A stretch of DNA of 64,000 bases from Streptomyces rubradiris (GCF_016860525.1 NZ_BNEA01000015.1:3410001-3474000), one strand, 5' to 3'. Shown: positions 51,881-64,000, numbered from the stretch's first letter. Made by a program: numbers and translations. Notes: generated from the sequence alone by a model not told the origin.

Positions 51881-52819
51881 ATGACCGTCTGCCTGCTCCT
51901 GCTGAGCGCCGTCGCCCTGACGGCCGCCGTACCGGCGCCGCGCGCGCTGACCCGGGCGGCCTGGCCCGAACGGGAACCCGTGGTCGCGCTGTGGGTGTGG
52001 CAGTGTCTGGTCGCCACCGTCCTGCTGTGCTGCCTGACCGCACTGGTCCTGGGCGCGGCGGCCGTCTTCCACACCGTCCGCGACCACGTGTTCGCCCCCG
52101 CGCCGCCCGCCGTCACCGCCGCCTACGACCTGTCCGCCACCCCCGTCTGGGCCACCGCCCTCACCCTGCTGCTGGCCTGCGGGGCCGCCTGGACGACGGC
52201 GATGCTGGCCCGGGAGCTCTTCGAGGCCCGCCGCAGCCGGGGCCAGGCCCGGGCGCAACTGCGCGAACGCGCCCCCGAACTGCCGCCGGGACTGCGGGCG
52301 CCGCGCGGGCCGATGCTGGTGCTGGAGGACGAGTACCCGGACGCCTGGTGGATGCCGGGGCACCCGCCGCAGCTGGTCGTCACCACCGGGGCGCTGCACC
52401 GCCTCACCGACCTCCAGCTCGACGCCGTCCTCACCCACGAGCGCGGACACGCCCGCGCCCACCACGACTGGCTGCTGCACCTGTCCGCCGCGCTCGCCAC
52501 GGGCTTCCCGCGCGTGCCGCTCTTCGCCCACTTCTGTGACCAGACACACCGCCTGGTCGAGCTGGCAGCCGACGACGCGGCCTCCCGGCGCTGCGGGCAC
52601 CTCACCACGGCGCTCGCCCTGATCGAGCTGAACCAGCACCGGGGCGTGCTCTCCTGCGCCTCCAGCCGCCGGCTGCTGGGCGAGCGCGTGGACCGGCTGC
52701 TGGAGCCGCCGCCGCGGCTGCTGCGCCGGCACCGGGCGCTGACCACGACGGTGGCCGCGCTGGTCCCGCTGCTGCCGCTGCTGATCACCTTCGCTCCCGG
52801 GCTGACGGCGCTGTCCTGA
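51881..52819 (+). CDS. M56-type (BlaR1/HtpX-like) membrane metallopeptidase
   Basis: A 312-residue membrane peptidase. Spans are at the N-terminus (VCLLLLSAVALTAAVP), near 40-65, near 90-110 and at the C-terminus. The zinc motif HERGH lies in LDAVLTHERGHARAHHDWL, and the third ligand Glu in VELAADDAASRR. It resembles the peptidase part of BlaR1/MecR1 but has no penicillin-binding domain. Streptomyces usually pairs such genes with a BlaI/MecI repressor, and none is adjacent here. Confidence 0.85.
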   Translation: MTVCLLLLSAVALTAAVPAPRALTRAAWPEREPVVALWVWQCLVATVLLCCLTALVLGAAAVFHTVRDHVFAPAPPAVTAAYDLSATPVWATALTLLLACGAAWTTAMLARELFEARRSRGQARAQLRERAPELPPGLRAPRGPMLVLEDEYPDAWWMPGHPPQLVVTTGALHRLTDLQLDAVLTHERGHARAHHDWLLHLSAALATGFPRVPLFAHFCDQTHRLVELAADDAASRRCGHLTTALALIELNQHRGVLSCASSRRLLGERVDRLLEPPPRLLRRHRALTTTVAALVPLLPLLITFAPGLTALS

Positions 52820-52855
52820 CGACGCTGTACCAGGCGCCCTGGGGGCGAGGGCGGG

Positions 52856-54853
<1,998 letters not shown>

Positions 54854-54934
54854 CGCCTTGTCCCCCGTCGGTCCCCCGTGTGCCGTCCCTCGACCGCTCC
54901 CTCAACGATAGGGGCCCGCGCCGACAGCCAGGAG

Positions 54935-54943
54935 TTATCCACA
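54935..54943 (+). other. DnaA-box-like 9-mer
   Basis: TTATCCACA, identical to the E. coli DnaA-box consensus, in the recQ/Uma2 divergent intergenic region. A single box has no proven role. Confidence 0.3.
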
Positions 54944-55016
54944 GGTTCGCCCGTTCTCCACCGTCATCACTCGATAACTTGAAGCCACAAGCCAAGATCG
55001 AGTCCACGGAGCACCC

Positions 55017-55619
55017 ATGAGCGCGGCCCTCGAAGCCTCGGCGCCTGTCTGGCCGGTTCCGCCCGAAGGCGGGTGGACCGCCGACGACCTGGACACCCTT
55101 TCGGGTCTACCGCCGCACACACAATTGATCGACGCGAGCCTCGTCTTCCCGTGCCCCCAGTCGCTGTTCCACGAGCGCGCCATGAGTTTCTGCGGCCATC
55201 AGCTCCACAGTGCCGCGCCGGCCGGGCTTGAGGCCCTGCATCGGTTCACCTTCGACATCGACCGGCAGAACAGGCCGGAAGCTGACGTGATCGTCCTACG
55301 GGCAGAGGCTTTGCGGAGCCACGATCAGACCAGGGTCCCCGCGACATCCGTGGTGCTGGCCGTCGAAGTCGTGTCGCCGGAGACCCTTTCCCTGGACCGC
55401 GAGACCAAGCCCCTCAAGTACGCCCGCGCCAAGATCCCCCACTACTGGCGGGTCGAGAACGAGAACGGCAGGGCCGCCGTGCACGTCTTCGAGCTGGAGC
55501 CGACGACCGGCACCTACACGAGCACCGGCATCTTCCGCGAGCGGATGAAGCTGGACGTGCCGTTTTCGATGGACCTGGACCTCACCCAGATCAAGACGCG
55601 CCGCGACAGGAGTCAGTGA
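55017..55619 (+). CDS. Uma2 family (DUF820) putative endonuclease
   Basis: A 200-residue protein of the PD-(D/E)XK-like Uma2 family, common in multiple copies in Streptomyces. The core is RPEADVIVLRAEAL, followed by VLAVEVVSPETLSLDRETKPLKYARAKIPHYWRVE, giving the Asp, Glu and Lys expected for a nuclease fold. The ATG at 55017 is preceded by ACGGAG. Function is unproven for this family. It is divergent from recQ and convergent with nuoN. Confidence 0.87.
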   Translation: MSAALEASAPVWPVPPEGGWTADDLDTLSGLPPHTQLIDASLVFPCPQSLFHERAMSFCGHQLHSAAPAGLEALHRFTFDIDRQNRPEADVIVLRAEALRSHDQTRVPATSVVLAVEVVSPETLSLDRETKPLKYARAKIPHYWRVENENGRAAVHVFELEPTTGTYTSTGIFRERMKLDVPFSMDLDLTQIKTRRDRSQ

Positions 55620-55630
55620 GCCCACCGAAT

Positions 55631-55669
55631 GCCGCTGCCCGGCCCCCGAACGGGGTGCCGGGCAGTGGC
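55631..55669. terminator. bidirectional terminator
   Basis: GCCGCTGCCCGGC-CCCC pairs with GGGG-T-GCCGGGCAGTGGC around GAA, between the convergent Uma2 and nuoN genes. Confidence 0.75.
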
Positions 55670-55685
55670 GCGCAAGAGGCGGGCG

Positions 55686-57335
55686 TCAGCGGACGAAGAC
55701 TCCTGCCTGACCGGCCAGGTCCAGGAAGTACTGGGGGGCGATGCCGAGGACCAGGGTGGTGGCCACGCCCATGCCGATCGCCAGCATGGTCAGCGGGGAC
55801 GGGACGGCCACGGTCGGGCCCTCCGGCTTCGGCTCGCTGAAGAACATCAGGACGATCACCCGGATGTAGAAGAACGCGGCGATCGCCGAGGAGACCACAC
55901 CCACGATGACCAGCGGGACCGCGCCGCCGTCCGCCGCCGCCTTGAACACGGCGAACTTCCCCGCGAACCCGGAGGTCAGCGGGATGCCGGCGAAGGCCAG
56001 CAGGAACACCGCGAACACGGCCGCCACCAGCGGCGAGCGTCGGCCGAGGCCCGCCCACTTGGACAGGTGGGTCGCCTCGCCGCCCGCGTCCCGCACCAGC
56101 GTGACCACGGCGAACGCGCCGATCGTCACGAAGGAGTAGCCCGCGAGGTAGAAGAGGACCGACGACACGCCGTCCTTGGACGTGGCGATGACACCCGCGA
56201 GGATGAACCCCGCGTGCGCGATGGACGAGTACGCCAGCAGGCGCTTGATGTCGGTCTGGGTGATGGCGACGATCGCACCGCCCAGCATGGTGATGATCGC
56301 CACCGCCCACATCACCGGCCGCCAGTCCCAGCGCAGGCCGGGCAGGACGACGTAGAGCAGGCGCAGCAGCGCGCCGAACGCGGCCACCTTCGTCGCCGCC
56401 GCCATGAACCCGGTCACGGGGGTGGGCGCGCCCTGGTAGACGTCGGGGGTCCACATGTGGAACGGCACCGCGCCCACCTTGAACAGCAGGCCCATGACGA
56501 GCAGGGCGCCGCCGATCAGCAGCAGCGCGTCGTTGCCCATGGTGCCCGCGAGTGCCGGGTCGACGTCGGTGACGGTGCCGTCGACCACCTGGGCGATGCG
56601 GGCGTACGACACCGAGCCCGCGTAGCCGTACAGCAGCGCGATGCCGAACAGGGTGAACGCCGAGGCGAACGCGCCCAGCAGGAAGTACTTGACCGCGGCC
56701 TCCTGCGACATCAGCCGCTTGCGCCGGGCCAGCGCGCACAGCAGGTACAGCGGCAGGGAGAGGACCTCCAGGGCCACGAACAGGGTCAGCAGGTCGTTGG
56801 CCGCCGGGAAGATCAGCATGCCGCCGACCGCGAAGAGGAGCAGCGGGAAGACCTCGGTGGTGGTGAAACCCGCCCGCACCGCGGCCTTCTCGCTGTCGCT
56901 GCCGGGCACGGACGCGGCCTGCGCGGCGAAGGAGTCGACCCGGTTGCCGTGCGCCGCCGGGTCCAGGCGCCGTTCGGCGAAGGTGAACAGGCCGACCAGG
57001 CCGGCCAGCAGGATGGTGCCCTGGAGGAAGAGGGCCGGGCCGTCGACCGCGATCGCGCCCATGGCCGCGATGTGCGCCTTCGTGGTGCCGAACCCGTCGG
57101 CCGCCAGCGCGACGACCGCCGCGAACGCGGCGCACAGGGCGACGACGGACACGAACACCTGCGCGTAGTAGCGGGACCGGCGCGGCACGAACGCCTCGAT
57201 CAGCACCCCCACCAGCGCCGCGCCGACGACGACCAGCGTCGGCGACAATTGTGCGTACTCGATCTTCGGCGCGTCGATCTTCGAGATCGGTTCGGCCGCG
57301 GTTGTCCACAGGCTGTGGACGGCTGTTGCGCTCAC
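55686..57335 (-). CDS. nuoN: complex I subunit N, complete-type nuo operon
   Basis: A 549-residue antiporter-like proton channel subunit with about 14 spans. It shows FVALEVLSLPLYLLCALARRK, FKVGAVPFHMWTPDVYQGAPTPVTGFMAAATK with the conserved lysine, and YSSIAHAGFILAGV. The GTG at 57335 overlaps the nuoM stop (GTGA). It is the last gene of the operon, followed by a strong terminator. Compared with the other nuoN in the window it has a longer N-terminal half. Confidence 0.94.
   Translation of the reverse strand: MSATAVHSLWTTAAEPISKIDAPKIEYAQLSPTLVVVGAALVGVLIEAFVPRRSRYYAQVFVSVVALCAAFAAVVALAADGFGTTKAHIAAMGAIAVDGPALFLQGTILLAGLVGLFTFAERRLDPAAHGNRVDSFAAQAASVPGSDSEKAAVRAGFTTTEVFPLLLFAVGGMLIFPAANDLLTLFVALEVLSLPLYLLCALARRKRLMSQEAAVKYFLLGAFASAFTLFGIALLYGYAGSVSYARIAQVVDGTVTDVDPALAGTMGNDALLLIGGALLVMGLLFKVGAVPFHMWTPDVYQGAPTPVTGFMAAATKVAAFGALLRLLYVVLPGLRWDWRPVMWAVAIITMLGGAIVAITQTDIKRLLAYSSIAHAGFILAGVIATSKDGVSSVLFYLAGYSFVTIGAFAVVTLVRDAGGEATHLSKWAGLGRRSPLVAAVFAVFLLAFAGIPLTSGFAGKFAVFKAAADGGAVPLVIVGVVSSAIAAFFYIRVIVLMFFSEPKPEGPTVAVPSPLTMLAIGMGVATTLVLGIAPQYFLDLAGQAGVFVR
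57302..57322. other. paired DnaA-box-like sites at the nuoN start
   Basis: TTGTCCACA at 57302-57310 matches the Streptomyces DnaA-box form, and TGTGGACGG at 57314-57322 is a near inverted copy, giving GTCCACA-GGC-TGTGGAC. It lies inside the first codons of nuoN, so coding constraint may explain it. Confidence 0.25.
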
Positions 57336-58903
57336 TTGGCCGCCTCCACCTCGGGCTGGGGGTCCTGCTTGTGTACGTCGGACAGGGTCTGTTTGACCGC
57401 CGGGTCGACGATGTCCGTGACCGGCTTCGGATAGACGCCCAGGAAGATCAGCAGCACGATCAGCGGGGCCACGACCAGCACCTCACGCGCGCGCAGGTCG
57501 GGCATCGCCGAGACCTCCGGCTTCACCGGGCCCGTCATCGTCCGCTGGTAGAGCACCAGGGTGTACAGGGCGGCGAGGACGATGCCGAAGGTGGCGATGA
57601 TCCCGATCACCGGGTAGCGCGCGAACGTGCCGACCAGCACCAGGAATTCGCTGACGAACGGGGCGAGGCCGGGCAGCGACAGCGTGGCCAGGCCGCCGAT
57701 CAGGAAGGTGCCGGCGAGCACCGGGGCGACCTTCTGCACGCCCCCGTAGTCGGCGATGAGCCGCGAGCCGCGCCGGGAGATGAGGAAACCGGCGACGAGC
57801 ATCAGCGCGGCGGTGGAGATGCCGTGGTTGACCATGTACAGCGTGGCGCCGGACTGGCCCTGGCTGGTCATCGCGAAGACGCCCATGATGATGAAGCCGA
57901 AGTGCGAGATCGACGCGTAGGCCACCAGGCGCTTGATGTCCCGCTGGCCGACGGCGAGCAGCGCGCCGTAGATGATGCTGATCAGGGCCAGGACGAGGAC
58001 CACCGGCGTCGCCCACTTGCTGGCCTCCGGGAACAGCTGGAGGCAGAAGCGGAGCATCGCGAACGTGCCCACCTTGTCGACCACCGCGGTGATGAGGACG
58101 GCGACCGGCGCGGTGGCCTCCTGCATGGCGTTGGGCAGCCAGGTGTGCAGCGGCCACAGCGGCGCCTTCACCGCGAAGGCGAGGAAGAAGCCCAGGAACA
58201 GCCAGCGTTCGGTGCTCGTCGCCATGTGCAGCGTGCCGTTCGCGCGGGCGTCGGCCATCTCGGTGAGCGAGAAGGTCCCGGCGACCACGTAGAGCCCGAT
58301 CACCGCGGCCAGCATGATCAGACCGCCGGCCAGGTTGTAGAGCAGGAACTTCACCGCCGCGTACGACCGCTGGGTGGCGGCCGTCTCCTCGCCCTGCGCG
58401 TGCGCGCGGTCCCCGAAGCCGCCGATGAGGAAGTACATCGGGATGAGCATGGCTTCGAAGAAGATGTAGAAGACGAAGACGTCGGTGGCCTCGAACGAGA
58501 TGACCACCATCGCCTCCACCGCCAGGATCAGCGCGAAGAAGCCCTGGGTGGGCCGCCAGCGGCGGCTGCCGGTCTCCAGCGGGTCGGCGTCGTGCCAGCC
58601 GGCGAGGATGATGAACGGGATCAGCAGGGCGGTCAGCGCGATCAGCGCCACCGCGATGCCGTCGACGCCCAGTTCGTACCTGACCCCGAAGTCCCTGATC
58701 CAGGCGTGGTTCTCGGTGAGTTGGTAGCGCTCGCCGTCCGGGTCGAAGCGGACCAGGACGGTGACGGCCAGGGCGAGCGTGGCGAGCGAGAAGAGCAGCG
58801 CCAGCCACTTGGCGGCGGTGCGCTGGGCGGCCGGTACGGCGGCCGTGGCGACGGCCCCGAGGGCCGGGAGCGCCGCCGTCGCTGTCAGCAGGGGAAAGGA
58901 CAT
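57332..58903 (-). CDS. nuoM: complex I subunit M, complete-type nuo operon
   Basis: A 523-residue antiporter-like subunit starting MSFPLLTATAALPALGAVATA. It has FYIFFEAMLIPMYFLIGGFGD with the helix Glu, AVKAPLWPLHTWLPNAMQEATAPVAVLI with the pump Lys, and YASISHFGFIIMGV. It follows nuoL by five bases and overlaps nuoN by four. Confidence 0.95.
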   Translation of the reverse strand: MSFPLLTATAALPALGAVATAAVPAAQRTAAKWLALLFSLATLALAVTVLVRFDPDGERYQLTENHAWIRDFGVRYELGVDGIAVALIALTALLIPFIILAGWHDADPLETGSRRWRPTQGFFALILAVEAMVVISFEATDVFVFYIFFEAMLIPMYFLIGGFGDRAHAQGEETAATQRSYAAVKFLLYNLAGGLIMLAAVIGLYVVAGTFSLTEMADARANGTLHMATSTERWLFLGFFLAFAVKAPLWPLHTWLPNAMQEATAPVAVLITAVVDKVGTFAMLRFCLQLFPEASKWATPVVLVLALISIIYGALLAVGQRDIKRLVAYASISHFGFIIMGVFAMTSQGQSGATLYMVNHGISTAALMLVAGFLISRRGSRLIADYGGVQKVAPVLAGTFLIGGLATLSLPGLAPFVSEFLVLVGTFARYPVIGIIATFGIVLAALYTLVLYQRTMTGPVKPEVSAMPDLRAREVLVVAPLIVLLIFLGVYPKPVTDIVDPAVKQTLSDVHKQDPQPEVEAAK

Positions 58904-58908
58904 CGGTA

Positions 58909-60873
58909 TCAGACCGCCCTCATCAGCAGGGTCGCGGCGACCAGGAGTGCCGCGCCGCCGAACATAGAGACCGCGTAGGAGCGGGCGAAGCCGTTCTGGA
59001 GCCGGCGCAGCCGTCCGGACAGGCCGCCGAAGCCGGCCGCCGTGCCGTTGACGACACCGTCCACCAGGGAGTGGTCGAGGTAGACCAGGGAGCGCGTCAG
59101 GTGCTCGCCGCCCCGCACCAGGACCACGTGGTTGAAGTCGTCCTGGAGCAGGTCGCGGCGGGCCGCGCGGGTGAGCAGCGAGCCGCGCGGAGCGACCGCC
59201 GGGACGGGCCTCCGGCCGTACTGGGCCCAGGCGAGGGCGACCCCGACGACCAGGCACACCATGGTGGCCCCGGTGATCACCCCGGCGCTGAGCGGCGCGT
59301 CGCCGTGGTCGTGCCCGGTGACCGGCTCCAGCCAGTTCAGGAAGCGGTCGCCGATGCTGAAGAAGGCACCGCCGAAGACCGAGCCGACGGCGAGGACGAT
59401 CATCGGGATCGTCATGACCTTCGGGGACTCGTGCGGGTGCGGCTCGGTGTGCGCGCCCCCGGTCTCGGCGGCCGGTTCCACGCTGGGCTCGGCCGGGGAC
59501 GGGGTGGGGGCGTTGCGCCACCGTTCCTCTCCGAAGAACGTCATCAGCATCACGCGCGTCATGTAGAAGGCGGTGATGGCCGCGCCCAGCAGGGCCGCGC
59601 CGCCGAGGATCCAGCCCTCGGTGCCGCCCTTGGCGAACGCCGCCTCGATGATCTTGTCCTTGGAGAAGAAGCCGGACAGTCCGGGGAAGCCGATGATGGC
59701 GAGGTAGCCGAGGCCGAAGGTGATGAAGGTGACCGGCATGTACTTGCGCAGGCCGCCGTAGCGGCGCATGTCGACCTCGTCGTTCATGCCGTGCATCACC
59801 GAACCGGCGCCGAGGAACAGCCCGGCCTTGAAAAAGCCGTGCGTCACCAGGTGCATGATCGCGAAGACGTAGCCGATGGGGCCGAGACCGGCAGCGAGGA
59901 CCATGTAGCCGATCTGCGACATGGTCGAGCCGGCCAGCGCCTTCTTGATGTCGTCCTTGGCGCAACCGACGATCGCACCGAACAGCAGCGTGACCGCGCC
60001 GACGACGGTGACGGCCAGCTGGGCGTCGGGCGCCGCGTTGAAGATCGCGCCGGAGCGGACGATCAGATAGACGCCCGCGGTCACCATGGTCGCCGCGTGG
60101 ATGAGGGCGGAGACCGGGGTCGGGCCCTCCATGGCGTCCCCGAGCCAGGACTGCAGCGGCACCTGGGCGGACTTGCCGCAGGCGGCGAGCAGCAGCATCA
60201 GGGCGATCGCGGTCAGCTTGCCCTCGGAGGCGTCGCCGACGAGTCCCGGCTCCTCGTGCGTGCCGAGGAGCGGGCCGAAGGCGAAGCCGCCGAAGGTGGT
60301 GAACATCAGCATGATCGCGATCGACAGGCCCATGTCACCGACGCGGTTGACCAGGAAGGCCTTCTTCGCGGCCGTGGCGGCGCTGGGCTTGTGCTGCCAG
60401 AAGCCGATCAGCAGGTACGAGGCGAGGCCGACGCCCTCCCAGCCGACGTACAGCAGCAGGTAGTTGTCGGCGAGGACGAGCAGCAGCATCGCCGCGAGGA
60501 ACAGGTTCAGGTAGCCGAAGAAGCGGCGGCGGCGCTCGTCGTGCGCCATGTACCCGACCGAGTACAGGTGGATCAGCGAGCCGACACCCGTGATGAGCAG
60601 GACGAACGTCATCGACAGCTGGTCCAGGCGGAAGGTGATGTCCGCCTGGAAGCCGGCCACCGGGATCCAGCTGAACAGGTGCTGGGTGAGCGTGCGGTGT
60701 CCGGCGCCCTTGCCGAGCAGGTCGGCGAAGAGGACGAGCCCGAGGGCGAAGGAGACGAACGACAGCAGGACACCGACCCAGTGGCCGCCGCGGTCCAGGC
60801 GCCGGCCGCCGACCAGGAGGACGGCCGCTCCGAGCAGGGGTGCCGCGATGAGCGGCGCGATCAGGTTCTCCAC
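58909..60873 (-). CDS. nuoL: complex I subunit L, complete-type nuo operon
   Basis: A 654-residue antiporter-like subunit starting at GTG 60873. It has [50 protein letters not shown] and a long C-terminal lateral helix with final anchor span ([18 protein letters not shown]). A hydrophilic Glu/Pro/His loop near 455-480 is an insertion also seen in other actinobacteria. Confidence 0.95.
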   Translation of the reverse strand: MENLIAPLIAAPLLGAAVLLVGGRRLDRGGHWVGVLLSFVSFALGLVLFADLLGKGAGHRTLTQHLFSWIPVAGFQADITFRLDQLSMTFVLLITGVGSLIHLYSVGYMAHDERRRRFFGYLNLFLAAMLLLVLADNYLLLYVGWEGVGLASYLLIGFWQHKPSAATAAKKAFLVNRVGDMGLSIAIMLMFTTFGGFAFGPLLGTHEEPGLVGDASEGKLTAIALMLLLAACGKSAQVPLQSWLGDAMEGPTPVSALIHAATMVTAGVYLIVRSGAIFNAAPDAQLAVTVVGAVTLLFGAIVGCAKDDIKKALAGSTMSQIGYMVLAAGLGPIGYVFAIMHLVTHGFFKAGLFLGAGSVMHGMNDEVDMRRYGGLRKYMPVTFITFGLGYLAIIGFPGLSGFFSKDKIIEAAFAKGGTEGWILGGAALLGAAITAFYMTRVMLMTFFGEERWRNAPTPSPAEPSVEPAAETGGAHTEPHPHESPKVMTIPMIVLAVGSVFGGAFFSIGDRFLNWLEPVTGHDHGDAPLSAGVITGATMVCLVVGVALAWAQYGRRPVPAVAPRGSLLTRAARRDLLQDDFNHVVLVRGGEHLTRSLVYLDHSLVDGVVNGTAAGFGGLSGRLRRLQNGFARSYAVSMFGGAALLVAATLLMRAV

Positions 60874-60888
60874 GATTCTTCCGACCCC

Positions 60889-61188
60889 TTACAGCTTCAT
60901 CAGGCTGGCGTCGTCGACCGAGGCCGAGTGGCGGGTACGGAACAGCGACACGATGATCGCGAGGCCCACCACGACCTCCGCGGCGGCGACGACCATCGTG
61001 AAGAAGGCGATGATCTGGCCGTCGAGGTTGCCGTGCATCCGGGAGAAGGCGACGAACGCGAGGTTGCAGGCGTTCAGCATCAGCTCGACGCACATGAAGA
61101 CCACGATGGCGTTGCGCCGGATGAGGACGCCGGTCGCGCCGATCGTGAACAGCAGGGCAGCGAGGTAGAGGTAGTTGACCGGGTTCAC
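60889..61188 (-). CDS. nuoK: complex I subunit K, complete-type nuo operon
   Basis: A 99-residue three-span subunit of the normal length. It has [40 protein letters not shown] with the membrane glutamate, and [25 protein letters not shown] 61188 overlaps the nuoJ stop (GTGA) and gives the canonical length. Confidence 0.95.
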   Translation of the reverse strand: MNPVNYLYLAALLFTIGATGVLIRRNAIVVFMCVELMLNACNLAFVAFSRMHGNLDGQIIAFFTMVVAAAEVVVGLAIIVSLFRTRHSASVDDASLMKL

Positions 61189-62030
61189 TTCGACGCCTCC
61201 TCGGGCCGCTTGAACGTCTCCGGTTCGATCGCCCTGCGCTCCAGGCGTTCCTCCGCGCGCTGCTCCAGCGCCCGTAGGTCGTTGAGCGCCTCGGTGGACA
61301 CGTCCCGGATCTGGCCGCGGGCGCGCAGCGTCTTGTTGACGGTCAGCTCGGACGGGGTGCCGTCGGGCAGCAGGCCCGCGATGTCGACCGCGTTGTGCCG
61401 GGCGTAGACGCCGGGGGCGGGCAGCGGCGGGATGTACGTGCCCTCGCGGATGCGCTGCTCGGACAGTTCGCGCTGGGTCTTGGCGCGCTCCGTGCGCTCC
61501 CGGTGGGTGAGCACCATGGCGCCGACGGCGGCCGTGATGAGCAGCACGCCGGTGATCTCGAAGGCGAAGACGTACTTGGTGAAGATCAGCGACGCCAGCC
61601 CCTCGACATTGCCGCCGGCGTTGGCCTGGCCGGTGCCGTTGAACTCCTTCAGGGAGGCGTTGCCGATGCCGGCGAACAGCAGGACGCCGAAGCCGACCCC
61701 GCACAGCAGGGCCAGCCAGCGCTGGCCCTTGATGGTCTCCTTCAGGGAGTCCGCGGCCGTGACGCCGACGAGCATCACCACGAACAGGAACAGCATCATG
61801 ATCGCGCCGGTGTAGACGACGATCTGCACGATGCCGAGGAAGTAGGCGCCGTTGGCGAGGTAGAACACCGCCAGGACGATCATCGTGCCGGCGAGGCAGA
61901 GCGCGCTGTGCACGGCCTTCTTCATGAAGACGGTGCACAGGGCGCCGATCACCGCGATGGTGCCGAGAACCCAGAACTGGAAGGCCTCACCGGTGGAGGT
62001 GGTGTAGGCGGCGAGGTGCTGCGCGCTCAT
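61185..62030 (-). CDS. nuoJ: complex I subunit J, complete-type nuo operon
   Basis: A 281-residue five-span subunit. It has [19 protein letters not shown] and [29 protein letters not shown], the conserved third helix. After the spans comes a cytoplasmic tail of about 100 charged residues ([22 protein letters not shown] onward), longer than in E. coli and typical of actinobacteria. The start overlaps nuoI by four bases. Confidence 0.94.
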   Translation of the reverse strand: MSAQHLAAYTTSTGEAFQFWVLGTIAVIGALCTVFMKKAVHSALCLAGTMIVLAVFYLANGAYFLGIVQIVVYTGAIMMLFLFVVMLVGVTAADSLKETIKGQRWLALLCGVGFGVLLFAGIGNASLKEFNGTGQANAGGNVEGLASLIFTKYVFAFEITGVLLITAAVGAMVLTHRERTERAKTQRELSEQRIREGTYIPPLPAPGVYARHNAVDIAGLLPDGTPSELTVNKTLRARGQIRDVSTEALNDLRALEQRAEERLERRAIEPETFKRPEEASK

Positions 62031-62677
62031 CGGCCGATCACCTCCTGCGAGGCCGGCTCGTCCTCGCCGAAGGTGGCGGCGGCCTCCTGCGGACCCTCGC
62101 CCTTGGAGACGGCGGGCTGCCGGACGGTGCCGGGCGCGGCGTGGGTGACCAGGCCGCGGTAGTAGTCCTGTTCGTCCATCCCCGGGTAGATGGCGTGCGG
62201 GGTGTCGACCATGCCCTCTTCGAGGCCGGCGAGCAGCTGCTCCTTGGTGTAGATGAGGTTGGCCCGGCTGGAGTCGGCCAGTTCGAACTCGTTGGTCATC
62301 GTCAGCGCGCGCGTGGGGCACGCCTCGATGCACAGGCCGCACAGGATGCAGCGGGCGTAGTTGATCTGGTAGACGCGGCCGTAGCGCTCGCCCGGCGAGT
62401 AGCGTTCCTCGTCGGTGTTGTCGGCGCCCTCCACATAGATGGCGTCGGCGGGGCAGGCCCAGGCGCACAGCTCGCAGCCGACGCACTTCTCCAGGCCGTC
62501 CGGATGGCGGTTGAGCTGGTGCCGTCCGTGGAACCGCGGAGCCGTGGTCTTCTTCTGCTCCGGGTACTGCTCGGTCAGCCGCTTCGTGAACATGGCCTTG
62601 AAGGTCACGCCGAAGCCGGCCACGGGGTTCTGGAAGCCGGGCTTGATCTGCCCGGACTCCTGGGGCTCCTCAGCCAT
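62027..62677 (-). CDS. nuoI: complex I subunit I, complete-type nuo operon
   Basis: A 216-residue subunit with two 4Fe-4S clusters: [12 protein letters not shown] near 64-75 and [12 protein letters not shown] near 109-120. It starts [18 protein letters not shown] at ATG 62677, eight bases inside the nuoH end. [16 protein letters not shown] ahead of the first cluster is the usual family sequence. Confidence 0.95.
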   Translation of the reverse strand: MAEEPQESGQIKPGFQNPVAGFGVTFKAMFTKRLTEQYPEQKKTTAPRFHGRHQLNRHPDGLEKCVGCELCAWACPADAIYVEGADNTDEERYSPGERYGRVYQINYARCILCGLCIEACPTRALTMTNEFELADSSRANLIYTKEQLLAGLEEGMVDTPHAIYPGMDEQDYYRGLVTHAAPGTVRQPAVSKGEGPQEAAATFGEDEPASQEVIGR

Positions 62678-64000
62678 CGGACGCCTCCTTTCCATCCGAA
62701 GTTCCGTCACTGACAGTGTCCGGCCCACCACTGACAATCAGCTCCCGCTCCCGGCGCGGGCGGCGCCTGGGCACCGGCGGCAGCTGCTGTCCGGGCAGCG
62801 GCGGTACGGGGAATCCGCCCGCCATGGGATCGAAGACCGGCTCCCGGGCGGCGGGCGGCCCGGCGGTCCTGTTCTTCTCGCGGAACATGTCGGCGACGAA
62901 GGACACGAGCAGCAGGGCGAGGACACCGCCGCCGACGTAGAGGGCGATGTCGGCGAAGTCGTAGTTCTCGTTGCGCAGCGCGCGGACGGTCGCGACGAGC
63001 ATCAGCCAGGTCACCGAGACCGGGATGAGGACCTTCCAGCCGAGCTTCATCAGCTGGTCGTAGCGCACGCGCGGGAGGGTGCCGCGCAGCCAGATGAAGA
63101 AGAACAGCAGCAACTGGACCTTGACGACGAACCAGAGCAGCGGCCACCAGCCGTGGTTGGCGCCCTCCCAGAAGGTGCTGATCGGCCAGGGGGCGCGCCA
63201 GCCGCCGAGGAAGAGGGTGGCGGAGACGGCCGAGACCGTCACCATGTTGACGTACTCGGCGAGCATGAACATCGCGAACTTGATCGACGAGTACTCGGTG
63301 TTGAAGCCGCCGACCAGGTCGCCCTCGGACTCCGGCATGTCGAAGGGGGCGCGGTTGGTCTCGCCGACCATCGTGACGATGTACAGGATGAAGGAGACCG
63401 GCAGCAGCAGGATGTACCAGCGGTCGGCCTGCGCCTCCACGATCCTGGACGTCGACATCGACCCCGAGTAGAGGAACACGGAGGCGAACGCGGCACCCAT
63501 GGCGATCTCGTAGGAGATCATCTGCGCGCAGGAGCGCAGGCCGCCCAGCAACGGATAGGTGGATCCGGAGCTCCAGCCCGCCAGCACGATGCCGTAGATG
63601 CCGACGGAGGCGACCGCGAGGATGTAGAGCATCGCGATCGGCAGGTCGGTGAGCTGCATCGTGGTGCGGTGGCCGAAGACCGAGATCTCGTTGCCGGCCG
63701 GGCCGAAGGGGATCACCGCGATCGCCATGAAGGCGGGGATGGCCGCGACGATCGGCGCGAGGACGTAGACCACCTTGTCCGCGCGTTTGACGACGAGGTC
63801 CTCCTTGAGCATCAGTTTGATGCCGTCGGCGAGCGACTGGAGCATGCCCCAGGGGCCGTGCCGGTTGGGGCCGATGCGCAGTTGCATCCAGGCGACGACC
63901 TTGCGCTCCCAGACGATGGAGAACAGCACGGTCACCATCAGGAAGGCGAAGCAGAAGACGGCCTTGACGACGATCAGCCACCAGGGGTCGCGGCCGAACA
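62670..64000 (-). CDS. nuoH: complex I subunit H, complete-type nuo operon (5' end outside window)
   Basis: Partial: the reading frame runs open to the right edge, so about 443 residues are visible without the start. It shows [48 protein letters not shown] and [37 protein letters not shown]-terminal Pro/Arg-rich tail beyond the membrane part is usual in actinobacteria. The rest of the operon would continue to the right. Confidence 0.95.
   Translation of the reverse strand, partial: FGRDPWWLIVVKAVFCFAFLMVTVLFSIVWERKVVAWMQLRIGPNRHGPWGMLQSLADGIKLMLKEDLVVKRADKVVYVLAPIVAAIPAFMAIAVIPFGPAGNEISVFGHRTTMQLTDLPIAMLYILAVASVGIYGIVLAGWSSGSTYPLLGGLRSCAQMISYEIAMGAAFASVFLYSGSMSTSRIVEAQADRWYILLLPVSFILYIVTMVGETNRAPFDMPESEGDLVGGFNTEYSSIKFAMFMLAEYVNMVTVSAVSATLFLGGWRAPWPISTFWEGANHGWWPLLWFVVKVQLLLFFFIWLRGTLPRVRYDQLMKLGWKVLIPVSVTWLMLVATVRALRNENYDFADIALYVGGGVLALLLVSFVADMFREKNRTAGPPAAREPVFDPMAGGFPVPPLPGQQLPPVPRRRPRRERELIVSGGPDTVSDGTSDGKEASDG

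Overview
The window is high-GC actinobacterial chromosome, almost certainly Streptomyces. The evidence is the codon use, frequent GTG starts, GTGA/ATGA stop-start overlaps, the gene content, and a gene order matching (from memory, not searched) the S. coelicolor core around SCO4652 down to SCO4569, here reversed. It is core chromosome: I see no insertion sequence, prophage, integrase, CRISPR array or biosynthetic cluster. Sixty-two protein genes and four tRNAs are supported.

Layout. (1) 1-5.4 kb, minus strand: secE, nusG, a small DUF3592-like membrane gene, rplK, rplA, a lipoprotein gene and the start of rplJ, which carries a structured leader. A tRNA-Trp lies upstream of secE. (2) 5.7-12.3 kb: aminotransferase aspC, adenosine deaminase, a divergent TetR/NmrA pair with an operator between them, murB, a HadA/HadB dehydratase pair, rpmG, tRNA-Met and tRNA-Thr. 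(3) 12.5-21.4 kb: an amidohydrolase homologue that has lost catalytic residues, small proteins, a methyltransferase, a kinase/PAS/GAF/SpoIIE phosphatase, tRNA-Tyr, a YajQ protein, GlsB, and a coupled htpX-YccF pair. (4) 21.6-31.8 kb, minus strand: a ten-gene complex I operon, nuoABCHIJKLMN, without nuoD, E, F or G, whose NuoC has a 300-residue repetitive tail. (5) 32-38.9 kb, plus strand: two paralogous membrane histidine kinases, one LuxR-type response regulator, and korAB (2-oxoglutarate:ferredoxin oxidoreductase). (6) 38.9-55.6 kb: an HxlR/NAD(P)-binding pair, RarD, a repeat-rich TPR-like protein, an FMN reductase, an ABC exporter with a LolA/RseB-like partner, a polyprenyl diphosphate synthase, a lytic transglycosylase behind a c-di-AMP riboswitch, a HAD phosphatase, fumarylacetoacetase, a lone M56-type peptidase, RecQ and a Uma2 protein. 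(7) 55.7-64 kb, minus strand: the distal part (nuoH to nuoN) of a second nuo operon, running off the right edge.

The most interesting assembly is the centre. A reduced complex I locus with no NADH module or quinone-site NuoD lies next to an enzyme that makes reduced ferredoxin, with a dedicated-looking two-component system between them. A ferredoxin-linked proton pump borrowing NuoD from the complete operon is a reasonable inference but is not shown by sequence. Other notable signals are the rplJ leader, the c-di-AMP riboswitch, the degenerate amidohydrolase, a terminator encoded inside and duplicated in the hxlR 3' end, and several short tandem-repeat arrays confined to intergenic DNA.
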